Shown here: piece by piece, positions 1-5,805 of the stretch
How positions within the stretch are numbered: position 1 is the stretch's first letter
Layout of the letters: each line of letters begins with the position of its first letter
Translations under genes and position numbers: made by a program
The notes under the pieces: model-generated
The model's input: the letters and a program-made list of their open reading frames with translations, nothing else
What the model was told of the DNA's origin: nothing
Database searches by the model: none
Origin: Alphaproteobacteria bacterium
GTDB lineage: Bacteria > Pseudomonadota > Alphaproteobacteria > Puniceispirillales > Puniceispirillaceae
Assembly: GCA_011524805.1 (NCBI GenBank)
Contig: WTJO01000238.1
Coordinates: forward strand, 1-9,970
Direction of reading: 5' to 3'
Length of the DNA: 9,970 nucleotides

Positions 1-1577
1 ATATGGGACAGCAGGATTATTTCAATGCAGTTAGCAATGAATTGATAGATATTCTGCTGCCTTTTATATGGCTGCTGGGGGGATTTCTGCTGGTCAGGCT
101 GATAGCGGTGCTATTTAGGATAGATAAATGGCAAGGCCCTGCCGATGCCATTTATGTGGTGCATCGCGCAGATGGCGCCTTGCCGCCACGTCAGGGTCTG
201 GCCTCGATGCTGGCGGCGCTTGCCTCGCTTGGCGGTGGTGCTTCTCTGGGGCAATATGGTCCGATTGTGCATATGGGTGCGCTGTTTGGCAGTCTGTTCC
301 AGCGGCTTGTTCGTGCCGGATTATCAAATGACGTATTTATCGGTTGCGGGGTCGCGGCCGCTATCTCGGCTGGCTTTCAGGCACCAATTGCAGGGATTAT
401 TTTTGCCCATGAAGCAGTATTGCGCCATTTTTCGGCGCGCGCGATTGCCCCGATTGCGATTGCCAGCATTACAGCCTCTGCGTTGAATAGCTGGCTGTTT
501 GGCAGTTATAGTTTTCTGCAAATTGAATTGCGGGAATATGATTTGCTGATGGTGGTGCCTGCCTTGCTGGTGGGCGGTGTATTATTTGCGGTGATTGCCA
601 TTATATTGATGGCCTCACAGCTAAGATTATCTGGCTGGCTGGCCGCAAGCCGCTTTTCTGTCTGGCAGATAGGTCTGTCTGGTGTGGTTCTGCTTGGCAT
701 AATCGCAACAGCCGTACCTGAAACCTTTGGGCTTGGCATGTCTGCAATTTCTGCGATGCTGGATGGTCAGTATACAGCGTCCATGCTGGCTATTTTGCTG
801 ATATCAAAAATAGTTGCGGTACTGATTGCCAGCAGTTTCGGCTTTGTTGGCGGGTTTGTCTCGCCAGCATTATTTATTGGCGCGGCGGCTGGCGGCATGC
901 TGGCGCTCTGTCTGAATATGATAGGCTTTGACATATCTGTGTTGCTGTTGATGGTGGCAGGGATGGCTGCGCTATCTGCCACAATTGTCGGCGCGCCCAT
1001 AGCTATGGTAATGTTGGTATTTGAGCTGACACAATCCTATGATTTTGCTGTGGCCGCCATGCTGAGCGTTGTGGTGGCTACCTTTCTTAGCCATATTAGC
1101 TTTGGCCATTCTCTATTTGATCAGCAACTTAGTAATCGCAAGATAGATATTTCCAGAGGCAGGAGCCATCTTGAGCTGAGCGCCCGTACCATCACGGATA
1201 TTATCTCACAGCAATATCTGTCATTCACCCCTGAGACTAGTGCAGGCACGGTGCTTGATATGATGACAAAAGGCCAGCAGACGGAGGCTTATTGTATTGA
1301 TGTGCAGGGCAATTATATTGGCAAGGTGATGCTATATGATCTTGTCAACACAAAGCGCGCCAAGCCGGCAGGCAGTCTGGCAGCATCTGATCATATCGCT
1401 ATTTCGGTGAATGACAGTTTGCAGACAGCAATAGAGCGCGCGGCCGACTTTGTGGGTGAAACCATCCCCGTATTATCAGAAGATGGCACGCAGATGGCAG
1501 GGATAGTGACCGAAGGGGACGTGTTTTCTGCCTATCTTGATACGCAACGCGATATTCAGCGCATTGAACATGGCTAG
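1..1577 (+). CDS. ClC-family chloride channel/transporter with C-terminal CBS pair (5' partial)
   Basis: Membrane protein of the ClC anion channel/antiporter family. The first in-frame ATG is at 3, but the helices normally preceding this region are missing, so the gene very probably begins left of the window. Counting from that ATG (524 residues), there are hydrophobic helices from about 15 to 370, a GQYGPxVH segment at 83-90 in the place of the family GREGP motif, the GGFVSPALFIGAAAG segment at 283-297 matching the GxFxP signature, and two CBS domains at about 395-450 and 458-515. Compared with E. coli ClC, the external gating glutamate position is Tyr85, the internal proton glutamate position appears to be Ala137, and the selectivity tyrosine position appears to be Phe371. 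These alignments were made by eye. This suggests a divergent subfamily that may not be a classical Cl-/H+ exchanger. The stop (TAG) is 27 bp from the convergent gene downstream, and the gene has no evident link to the flagellar cluster. Confidence 0.9.
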   Translation, partial: MGQQDYFNAVSNELIDILLPFIWLLGGFLLVRLIAVLFRIDKWQGPADAIYVVHRADGALPPRQGLASMLAALASLGGGASLGQYGPIVHMGALFGSLFQRLVRAGLSNDVFIGCGVAAAISAGFQAPIAGIIFAHEAVLRHFSARAIAPIAIASITASALNSWLFGSYSFLQIELREYDLLMVVPALLVGGVLFAVIAIILMASQLRLSGWLAASRFSVWQIGLSGVVLLGIIATAVPETFGLGMSAISAMLDGQYTASMLAILLISKIVAVLIASSFGFVGGFVSPALFIGAAAGGMLALCLNMIGFDISVLLLMVAGMAALSATIVGAPIAMVMLVFELTQSYDFAVAAMLSVVVATFLSHISFGHSLFDQQLSNRKIDISRGRSHLELSARTITDIISQQYLSFTPETSAGTVLDMMTKGQQTEAYCIDVQGNYIGKVMLYDLVNTKRAKPAGSLAASDHIAISVNDSLQTAIERAADFVGETIPVLSEDGTQMAGIVTEGDVFSAYLDTQRDIQRIEHG

Positions 1578-1604
1578 GCAGTGGTGCGGATATATCTAAA
1601 AAAG

Positions 1605-1979
1605 TTAGGCCAGAATATCTAGCTGGTTTCTGAAACGCGGTGCATCTGCATATAAATTTGAAATCCGTTCAGCTCGACTAGAGGCGGTATGCTCAAAATA
1701 GGCAGGTGACAGTGATATCCGTGATGCCAGAAACTGTTCTGTGACAACAGATGAGGGTGCCTGACGGCTGGAACGTATCTGGCCAAGTGACAGTCCTGAA
1801 AATTGTGGTGCAATTCTGGGTGCTTCCAGTAAAGCTTCTACACCCTGTGTCGTTTGCTTTTGTGTTGGCACAGAGCTTGCATCGTAACTGCGCGTCTGTG
1901 TTGACAGCACCTCGGAGGTAGTCTGCTGTGACTGCGACAGGCGCGTAGGAGGCCGTTCTTGGGTCAGCGGAAATAACAT
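1605..1979 (-). CDS. Hypothetical protein, 124 aa, divergent from fliS
   Basis: An open frame that fills the gap between the convergent ClC gene and divergent fliS. I do not recognise the family. The chosen start is the ATG at 1979; an in-frame TTG at 1988 would add three residues, and a stop at 1994-1992 closes the frame just upstream. Neither start has a good Shine-Dalgarno. The first half is rich in Ser, Gln, Thr and Arg and looks disordered. The second half (about 70-124) is more ordered, with Leu/Ile/Tyr spacing and a terminal NQLDILA. There are no membrane segments, signal peptide or Cys/His clusters. Reading it as a gene rests on its length, its fit to the gap and its protein-like C-terminal half. 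Location beside fliS hints at a motility link, but that is inference. The main alternative is a chance open frame in a long fliS upstream region. Confidence 0.5.
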   Translation of the reverse strand: MLFPLTQERPPTRLSQSQQTTSEVLSTQTRSYDASSVPTQKQTTQGVEALLEAPRIAPQFSGLSLGQIRSSRQAPSSVVTEQFLASRISLSPAYFEHTASSRAERISNLYADAPRFRNQLDILA

Positions 1980-2011
1980 AACCCGCAAAATCTATCAAGG
2001 AACGGTAATCT

Positions 2012-2027
2012 TGGCAAGGGTTGAGCA
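2012..2027 (+). promoter_or_regulatory. Possible sigma-54 (-24/-12) promoter of fliS
   Basis: TGGCAAG-GGTT-GAGCA has GG at 2013-2014 and GC at 2025-2026, exactly 12 bp apart as in -24/-12 promoters (consensus TGGCACG-N4-TTGCA). The -24 half is good; the -12 half has GAGC for TTGC. The predicted transcription start is near 2038, only about 5 nt before the fliS ATG, so the transcript would be nearly leaderless. fliS has no clear Shine-Dalgarno, which fits but does not prove this. Confidence 0.35.
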
Positions 2028-2042
2028 AAATGGGCAATAGCG

Positions 2043-2456
2043 ATGAATTACGGTAAAATTACACAAGCCTATCAAAATACCGAACGGCAGGCGCTTCAGG
2101 AAACAGAAGATCCGCATTTCATTGTGCTTACAATGTTCAATGAACTCCTGAAATCTATGAGATTATTTGCAGATAATGCAGATTTGAAGGAAGGCGGCGA
2201 TCTTGAGACAAAATCAAAGCATTTCGCCCGCTCGCTTACCATCATCTATGCGCTGCAAAGCTCGCTAGATTTTGAAAAAGGTGGCGATATTGCCAATAAT
2301 TTGTTTCAGCTTTACGAATATGGCAGACAGCAATTACTGTCAGATTTGAAAGAAGGCAAACCGACAGGCACCTATCAGGCAATAGATTTCCTGAGCGAAA
2401 TTCGTGACGCGTGGGAAGAGATTGGCAAAAAGAATGACGAAGATGGCAGAAATTAA
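2043..2456 (+). CDS. fliS: FliS, flagellar secretion chaperone
   Basis: FliS binds the C-terminus of flagellin in the cytoplasm, prevents premature polymerisation and delivers it to the flagellar export gate. The 137-residue product has the family's normal length and landmarks: the AYQ segment near the N-terminus (residues 9-11), a central SLDFEKGGDIANNLFQLYEY stretch matching the family SLD-GG-IA-NL-LY-Y pattern, and a C-terminal helix with LSEIRDAWEEI. The ATG at 2043 is the only reasonable start because the AYQ motif must lie close to the N-terminus; an in-frame stop at 2022-2024 blocks extension. No strong ribosome-binding site precedes it. The end overlaps the next reading frame, implying translational coupling. 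No flagellin or fliD gene is in view. Confidence 0.93.
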   Translation: MNYGKITQAYQNTERQALQETEDPHFIVLTMFNELLKSMRLFADNADLKEGGDLETKSKHFARSLTIIYALQSSLDFEKGGDIANNLFQLYEYGRQQLLSDLKEGKPTGTYQAIDFLSEIRDAWEEIGKKNDEDGRN

Positions 2457-2730
2457 GTCCCAGTTCACCGAACTGAACGGACATATCGCCGATGCCATCA
2501 AAAATAAAGATTTCAGCCGTGCCCTGCTTCTAGATAAAGCACGTCAGGATATTCTGAAAGATTTATGTCTGATGGACCCATCGACAATTGACGCAGGATT
2601 CTTCGAATTTATCGAAGGATGCGCAAAAGATAATGCGCGCCTGATCCAGTCAGTTGAAGATGATATGTATGATATGACCTTCAGGCAAAGCCAGACACGC
2701 AAAGTACAGACAGCCTACATGCAGCGCTAG
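2434..2730 (+). CDS. FliT-like small flagellar chaperone
   Basis: The product is about 98 residues, all predicted helical, and overlaps the end of fliS by some 23 bp. Position after fliS, size, and the pattern of an N-terminal helix (AI..KDFSRALLLDKAR), a middle segment ending in CAKDNARLIQSVEDDM, and a C-terminal KVQTAYMQR resemble FliT-type proteins. In enterobacteria these chaperone the filament cap FliD and modulate the flagellar master regulator. The start is ambiguous: ATG at 2434 (MTKMAEI) or ATG at 2443 (MAEI). The frame stays open further upstream to a possible start at 2404, but that would lie deep in fliS and encode an unconvincing basic leader. Assignment rests on context and general pattern because FliT sequences are poorly conserved. 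The gene is convergent with the FleQ-like gene, whose stop lies 27 bp away. Confidence 0.65.
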   Translation: MTKMAEIKSQFTELNGHIADAIKNKDFSRALLLDKARQDILKDLCLMDPSTIDAGFFEFIEGCAKDNARLIQSVEDDMYDMTFRQSQTRKVQTAYMQR

Positions 2731-2757
2731 GGTGCGTAGATAGTGTATCGGTCAGCC

Positions 2758-3840
2758 CTAGACAGGCTTTTCGATTACATATTTTTTCATTTTTTCTATT
2801 AAGGTGGTACGGCGCAATTTCAGACTATCTGCCGCCGCTGAAATCATTCCTTCGGATTTTTCAAGTGCTGCTTCAATCAGCACAATCTCCACATCCTGAA
2901 GGTGCCGCCGTAAATCGATATTGTCAAAAAAGGCAAACCATTCACGGTAATGGCTTGGGTGCGGGATGGGCAGCTTATCTTCTTCTGTATCTGTCTGTTC
3001 TATGCCAACCGGTTCAAAATCAGAGGTAATATCCCACAAAGCTTCCTGTTCTTCGACAGGGTCTGGCACCTTTATCCTGAGCAGATTATTCCGGACATCA
3101 TCACCACTAATCGGGCGCCCCGGATATAGCAGACAGGCACGCTCCATCAGATTTCGCAATTCGCGCACATTACCCGGCCATGGATAGCGCATCAGCTCGG
3201 CAAAGGCTGTATCTGCAAATTCAGGCAGTGAAACAGTGTCATCTGCCTCTGCTATCAGTGTACATAGCCGTTCGACCAGTTGCGGAATATCTACAGCACG
3301 GTTAGCCAGTGCCGGAATGCTGAGCGGAAAAACATTGATACGGTAATATAAATCTGCCCTGAAATCGCCAGCGTCAATCTGGCTTTCAATATTCTGGTGA
3401 GTGGCACATACCAGCCTGAAATCAACAGCCACATCTTTGCCGCCGCCTACGCGCTGAATTGTGCGGGATTCAAGCGCACGAAGCAATTTTGCTTGAAGCG
3501 CTAGCGGCATATCGCCAATTTCATCTAGAAACAGGGTGCCGCCTGAGGCCATCTCAAACCGGCCGGCTCTGGTTTTTTCTGCGCCTGTAAAGGCACCTTT
3601 TTCATGACCGAACAACTCTGATTCCAGAAGCTCGGATGGTATCGCAGAACAATTCACCGAAACCAGCGGGCCAGTGCGGCCTGAGAGTGTATGCACGGCC
3701 TGGGCAACCAGCTCTTTGCCAGTGCCTGTCTCGCCCTGAACCAGAACAGTGGTGGTAGATGGGGCAACCAGCTCAATCAGCCGTTTGATTTCACGCATAG
3801 GCGCGGACTGGCCTACCAGAATATCATCAAGTGCTGTCAT
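2758..3840 (-). CDS. FleQ/FlrA-like sigma-54-dependent flagellar regulator lacking the N-terminal domain
   Basis: Bacterial enhancer-binding protein of 360 residues. It uses ATP to remodel sigma-54 RNA polymerase at flagellar promoters. Visible in order are Walker A GETGTGKE (36-43), the sigma-54-contacting GAFTGA loop (82-87), Walker B GGTLFLDE (100-107), an arginine-finger region FRADLYYRINVFP (about 160-172), WPGNVREL (221-228), an acidic linker (about 258-295), and a Fis-type helix-turn-helix (about 310-355) containing KLRRTTLIEKMKKY, very close to the recognition helix of FleQ/FlrA. Unlike Pseudomonas FleQ (about 490 residues), it starts directly at the AAA+ domain, so the receiver-like domain and the LFRS c-di-GMP-contact motif are absent. 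The ATG at 3840 is preceded by AGGGA at a spacing of 5. It is divergent from the flbD operon, whose sigma-54 promoter it is the obvious candidate to activate. It could equally be named flrA or fleQ. Confidence 0.9.
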   Translation of the reverse strand: MTALDDILVGQSAPMREIKRLIELVAPSTTTVLVQGETGTGKELVAQAVHTLSGRTGPLVSVNCSAIPSELLESELFGHEKGAFTGAEKTRAGRFEMASGGTLFLDEIGDMPLALQAKLLRALESRTIQRVGGGKDVAVDFRLVCATHQNIESQIDAGDFRADLYYRINVFPLSIPALANRAVDIPQLVERLCTLIAEADDTVSLPEFADTAFAELMRYPWPGNVRELRNLMERACLLYPGRPISGDDVRNNLLRIKVPDPVEEQEALWDITSDFEPVGIEQTDTEEDKLPIPHPSHYREWFAFFDNIDLRRHLQDVEIVLIEAALEKSEGMISAAADSLKLRRTTLIEKMKKYVIEKPV

Positions 3841-3919
3841 CTATATCCCTGTTACGCCAGCAAGCAACATATTGACCCTATCCGGAAGTACCTATCTGAA
3901 AGCGTCAAAATTCCGTTAC

Positions 3920-3948
3920 AGTATTAAACACTAAATTAGAAATGTCAA
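3920..3948 (-). promoter_or_regulatory. Sigma-70-like promoter of the FleQ-like gene
   Basis: On the minus strand, a perfect -35 TTGACA (plus-strand 3943-3948) is followed after exactly 17 bp by AATACT (plus-strand 3920-3925), which matches 4 of 6 bases of TATAAT. This places the transcription start roughly 70 nt upstream of the ATG at 3840. It implies that the FleQ-like regulator is made by housekeeping polymerase, as expected for the top of a flagellar hierarchy. Confidence 0.55.
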
Positions 3949-3957
3949 AAAAATGAG
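3944..3957. promoter_or_regulatory. FleQ-box-like site between divergent regulators
   Basis: GTCAAAAAAATGAG matches 11 of 14 positions of the Pseudomonas FleQ consensus as I recall it (GTCAATAAATTGAC, position 5-6 variable). Its centre lies about 105 bp upstream of the predicted sigma-54 start near 4056, a typical enhancer distance. It also overlaps the -35 box of the FleQ-like gene's own promoter. The surrounding DNA (about 3920-4020) is very AT-rich, so a chance match is possible. Confidence 0.4.
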
Positions 3958-4029
3958 CTTCTAAAGTGTAAAAAATAAATTCATAAAAAACAATAACTTA
4001 ACAAATAAGGTGAATTTTTCTCCAGAGAT

Positions 4030-4045
4030 TGGCCTGCATTTTGCC
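4030..4045 (+). promoter_or_regulatory. Sigma-54 (-24/-12) promoter of the flbD-fliEFGH operon
   Basis: TGGCCTG-CATT-TTGCC closely follows the sigma-54 consensus TGGCACG-N4-TTGCA: GG at 4031-4032 and GC at 4043-4044 are 12 bp apart, with TGGC and TTGC intact. The start is predicted near 4056, about 30 nt before the GTG of the FlbD-like gene. It faces away from a FleQ-like activator gene, as expected for a class II flagellar promoter. Confidence 0.75.
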
Positions 4046-4073
4046 TTTGTCACTGCGTCTGATGTGTTTTTTT

Positions 4074-4078
4074 GAGGA
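4074..4078 (+). promoter_or_regulatory. Shine-Dalgarno fixing the GTG start of the FlbD-like gene
   Basis: GAGGA lies 7 nt before the GTG at 4086. The in-frame TTG at 4029 lies within the -24 promoter element, and the ATG at 4062 would fall about 6 nt after the predicted transcription start, so neither is a credible start. Confidence 0.7.
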
Positions 4079-4085
4079 TAGAACA

Positions 4086-5291
4086 GTGGCAATTATATCA
4101 ATTCAGAAATCTGAGCTTCGCGCCGCAGACCAGCTGGCGCTTGCCCTTAACCGACGTATGGGCGAGGTAATCTGGCATGATGCGGCAGATAGCCCTACTG
4201 CAGATAAGCCGGCCAAGCCGGTTGATGCGTTTGTGTGCAGTGCGGCCTATGCAGAGGCATGTGGCGGCCAGTCAGCCATTATTGAGGCAGCACTTGCAAT
4301 GAAAGCAGCCAAGGTGCTGGTGGTAGGTGACGATGCTGCTGCAGGCTTTTCGGTCACCCATGAGATGCGCGGTGCAATTATCATGCTGAACATGGCCGCT
4401 TCTGATTGCAGTGACGAGATGCTGAAGCCAGATATTGCGCATAATTATTCTGTGCAGATGGCGGCAAGTCTGCTGCTTGATAATGAACATGTGGCAGTTG
4501 CAGATAAATCCAGTCTAGATCTGATGGCACTTGCCCAGAAAGTCTCAAAGACAGATGTAACGGTGTTTATTAACGGGCCTACAGGTACCGGCAAGGAAGT
4601 ATTGTCAAAATTCATCCATCATCAGTCAGCTCGCAAAGAAGCGCCCTTTGTGGCTGTGAATTGCGCTGCTATCCCCGAAAATATGCTTGAGGCTATTCTG
4701 TTTGGTCATGAAAAAGGCTCATTCACAGGTGCATCAACAGCCAATAAGGGCATTTTCAGAGCAGCTGACGGGGGTACCTTGCTGCTAGATGAAATTTCAG
4801 AAATGCCGCTTAGTCTGCAGGCAAAACTGCTTCGTGCCTTGCAGGAACGCAAAGTAACACCGCTTGGCAGCCAGCGAGAGGTTGATGTTGATGTACGTGT
4901 CATTGCAACCACAAACAGAAACATGCTCTCGGATGTAAAGGCAGGCAAATTCAGAGAAGATTTATTTTATCGTCTCAACGTATTTCCGCTATCTACTTGC
5001 CATCTGGCTGAACGTAAAGATGATATTGTGGCGATCAGCACCGTATTGTTGAAGCGCCATGCAATCGAAGGCGATGCCATTCCTGCGCTTGATGCCTCAG
5101 CTGTGAAGATGCTGATGGATTATAGCTGGCCAGGCAATGTAAGAGAGCTTGAAAATGTACTTCAGCGCGCACTTGTTCTGTGCAGTGACGGGGTCATTAC
5201 ATCTGCAGATATTATGGTTGATGGCGTATTTGACGGTCAGCGGCTTAGCCCCGCAGGCCACGAATATTCGGACCAGCAACTTCAGGCATAA
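4086..5291 (+). CDS. flbD: FlbD-like sigma-54 activator without a DNA-binding domain
   Basis: AAA+ sigma-54 activator of 401 residues (GTG start). Residues 1-130 form a degenerate, alanine-rich receiver-like region with no clear phosphoacceptor aspartate context, as is typical of FlbD. The AAA+ domain has Walker A GPTGTGKE (164-171), the sigma-54 loop as GSFTGA (211-216; Ser for the usual Ala), Walker B GGTLLLDE, the arginine-finger region FREDLFYRLNVFP and WPGNVREL (348-355). Only about 46 residues follow, enough to finish the AAA+ C-subdomain but not a Fis-type helix-turn-helix, and the stop is clean. Caulobacter FlbD carries such a helix-turn-helix. HTH-less activators such as Helicobacter FlgR act from solution, and this protein may too. 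It is the first gene of a probable operon, with fliE 44 bp downstream. FlbD identity rests on context and the degenerate receiver, and a general sigma-54 activator name would also fit. Confidence 0.85.
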   Translation: MAIISIQKSELRAADQLALALNRRMGEVIWHDAADSPTADKPAKPVDAFVCSAAYAEACGGQSAIIEAALAMKAAKVLVVGDDAAAGFSVTHEMRGAIIMLNMAASDCSDEMLKPDIAHNYSVQMAASLLLDNEHVAVADKSSLDLMALAQKVSKTDVTVFINGPTGTGKEVLSKFIHHQSARKEAPFVAVNCAAIPENMLEAILFGHEKGSFTGASTANKGIFRAADGGTLLLDEISEMPLSLQAKLLRALQERKVTPLGSQREVDVDVRVIATTNRNMLSDVKAGKFREDLFYRLNVFPLSTCHLAERKDDIVAISTVLLKRHAIEGDAIPALDASAVKMLMDYSWPGNVRELENVLQRALVLCSDGVITSADIMVDGVFDGQRLSPAGHEYSDQQLQA

Positions 5292-5335
5292 CAGTATTTT
5301 GAGCAGATAGGCAAATCTCATCAAAAGGTGTCAAC

Positions 5336-5716
5336 ATGGTAGATAAAATTTCAAACCTGTCATCAACATTGAACAGCATCACTGCCGCCAGCCGGCCTGA
5401 TCCTATTGCCAAACTGGCCTCGGCACAGGGCGCGCAAAGCCTGCGGGACCAGCTATTGGCGCATGCTGGCAATGTGATGCCGTCTGAGCGTAATCAGGTC
5501 AATTTTTCAAACCGGATGGCATCTGCAATTCAGTCTGTTGCCGAAGCCCAGAATGTCTCGGCGCGGACAACCAGAGATTTCGAACTCGGACGAGAGACAG
5601 ACTTAACAAAGGTGATGTTAAACCAGCAGGTATCATCACTTGGGTTTCACATGACATTGAATGTCAGAAACAAAGTCCTGACCGCCTATAAAGATATTAT
5701 GAATATGCCAGTATAG
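5336..5716 (+). CDS. fliE: FliE, flagellar hook-basal body adaptor
   Basis: FliE joins the MS ring to the proximal rod and is exported early by the flagellar type III apparatus. The 126-residue product has the normal length and the conserved C-terminal half: FSNRMASAIQSVAEAQNVSA in the middle, then DLTKVMLNQQVSSLGFH, and the diagnostic VRNKVLTAYKDIMNMPV at 110-126. The N-terminal 45 residues are Ser/Ala-rich and variable, as in other FliE proteins. ATG 5336 is preceded by AGGTG at a spacing of 5. It sits between the FlbD-like gene and fliF in the same direction and probably shares the sigma-54 transcript. Confidence 0.93.
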   Translation: MVDKISNLSSTLNSITAASRPDPIAKLASAQGAQSLRDQLLAHAGNVMPSERNQVNFSNRMASAIQSVAEAQNVSARTTRDFELGRETDLTKVMLNQQVSSLGFHMTLNVRNKVLTAYKDIMNMPV

Positions 5717-5779
5717 GGGCTGGTAATTCCCCGGGGTTGGCTTTCCACATACCCCCAAACTGAAACAGTAACACATAAT

Positions 5780-5795
5780 CGTGAGACCCGTCACG
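5780..5795 (+). other. Small hairpin abutting the fliF ribosome-binding site
   Basis: CGTGA (5780-5784), a 6-nt loop and TCACG (5791-5795) can form a 5-bp stem whose last G is the first base of the fliF Shine-Dalgarno GGAGAG (5795-5800). It could modestly tune fliF translation. The stem is short and may be coincidental. Confidence 0.25.
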
Positions 5796-5805
5796 GAGAG
5801 AGAAA

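Noticed and set aside
1693..2037. 114-codon minus-strand frame overlapping the hypothetical gene and the fliS upstream region.
   Set aside because: It is a second overlapping frame with Cys-rich, unstructured composition; the 1605-1979 frame is more protein-like and fits the gap better.
2727..2761. Inverted repeat CTAGGG-N23-CCCTAG between the convergent FliT-like and FleQ-like genes, a possible bidirectional terminator.
   Set aside because: The stem is only 6 bp with a 23-nt loop and no U-run on either strand; part of the symmetry simply comes from two TAG stop codons facing each other.
4009..4023. Partial dyad GGTGAA-TTT-TTCTCC just upstream of the -24 element, considered as an activator site.
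   Set aside because: It lies immediately against the promoter rather than at enhancer distance, the symmetry is imperfect, and the region is AT-rich.
5216..5335. Frameshift hiding a helix-turn-helix at the end of the FlbD-like gene.
   Set aside because: Only about 120 bp lie between the end of the AAA+ domain and fliE, too little for a Fis-type domain, and no other frame there resembles one.
5729..5736. CCCCGGGG palindrome and nearby G/C runs after fliE, considered as a terminator.
   Set aside because: Alternative pairings are short and compete, and no U-tract follows; downstream fliF has no clear promoter of its own.
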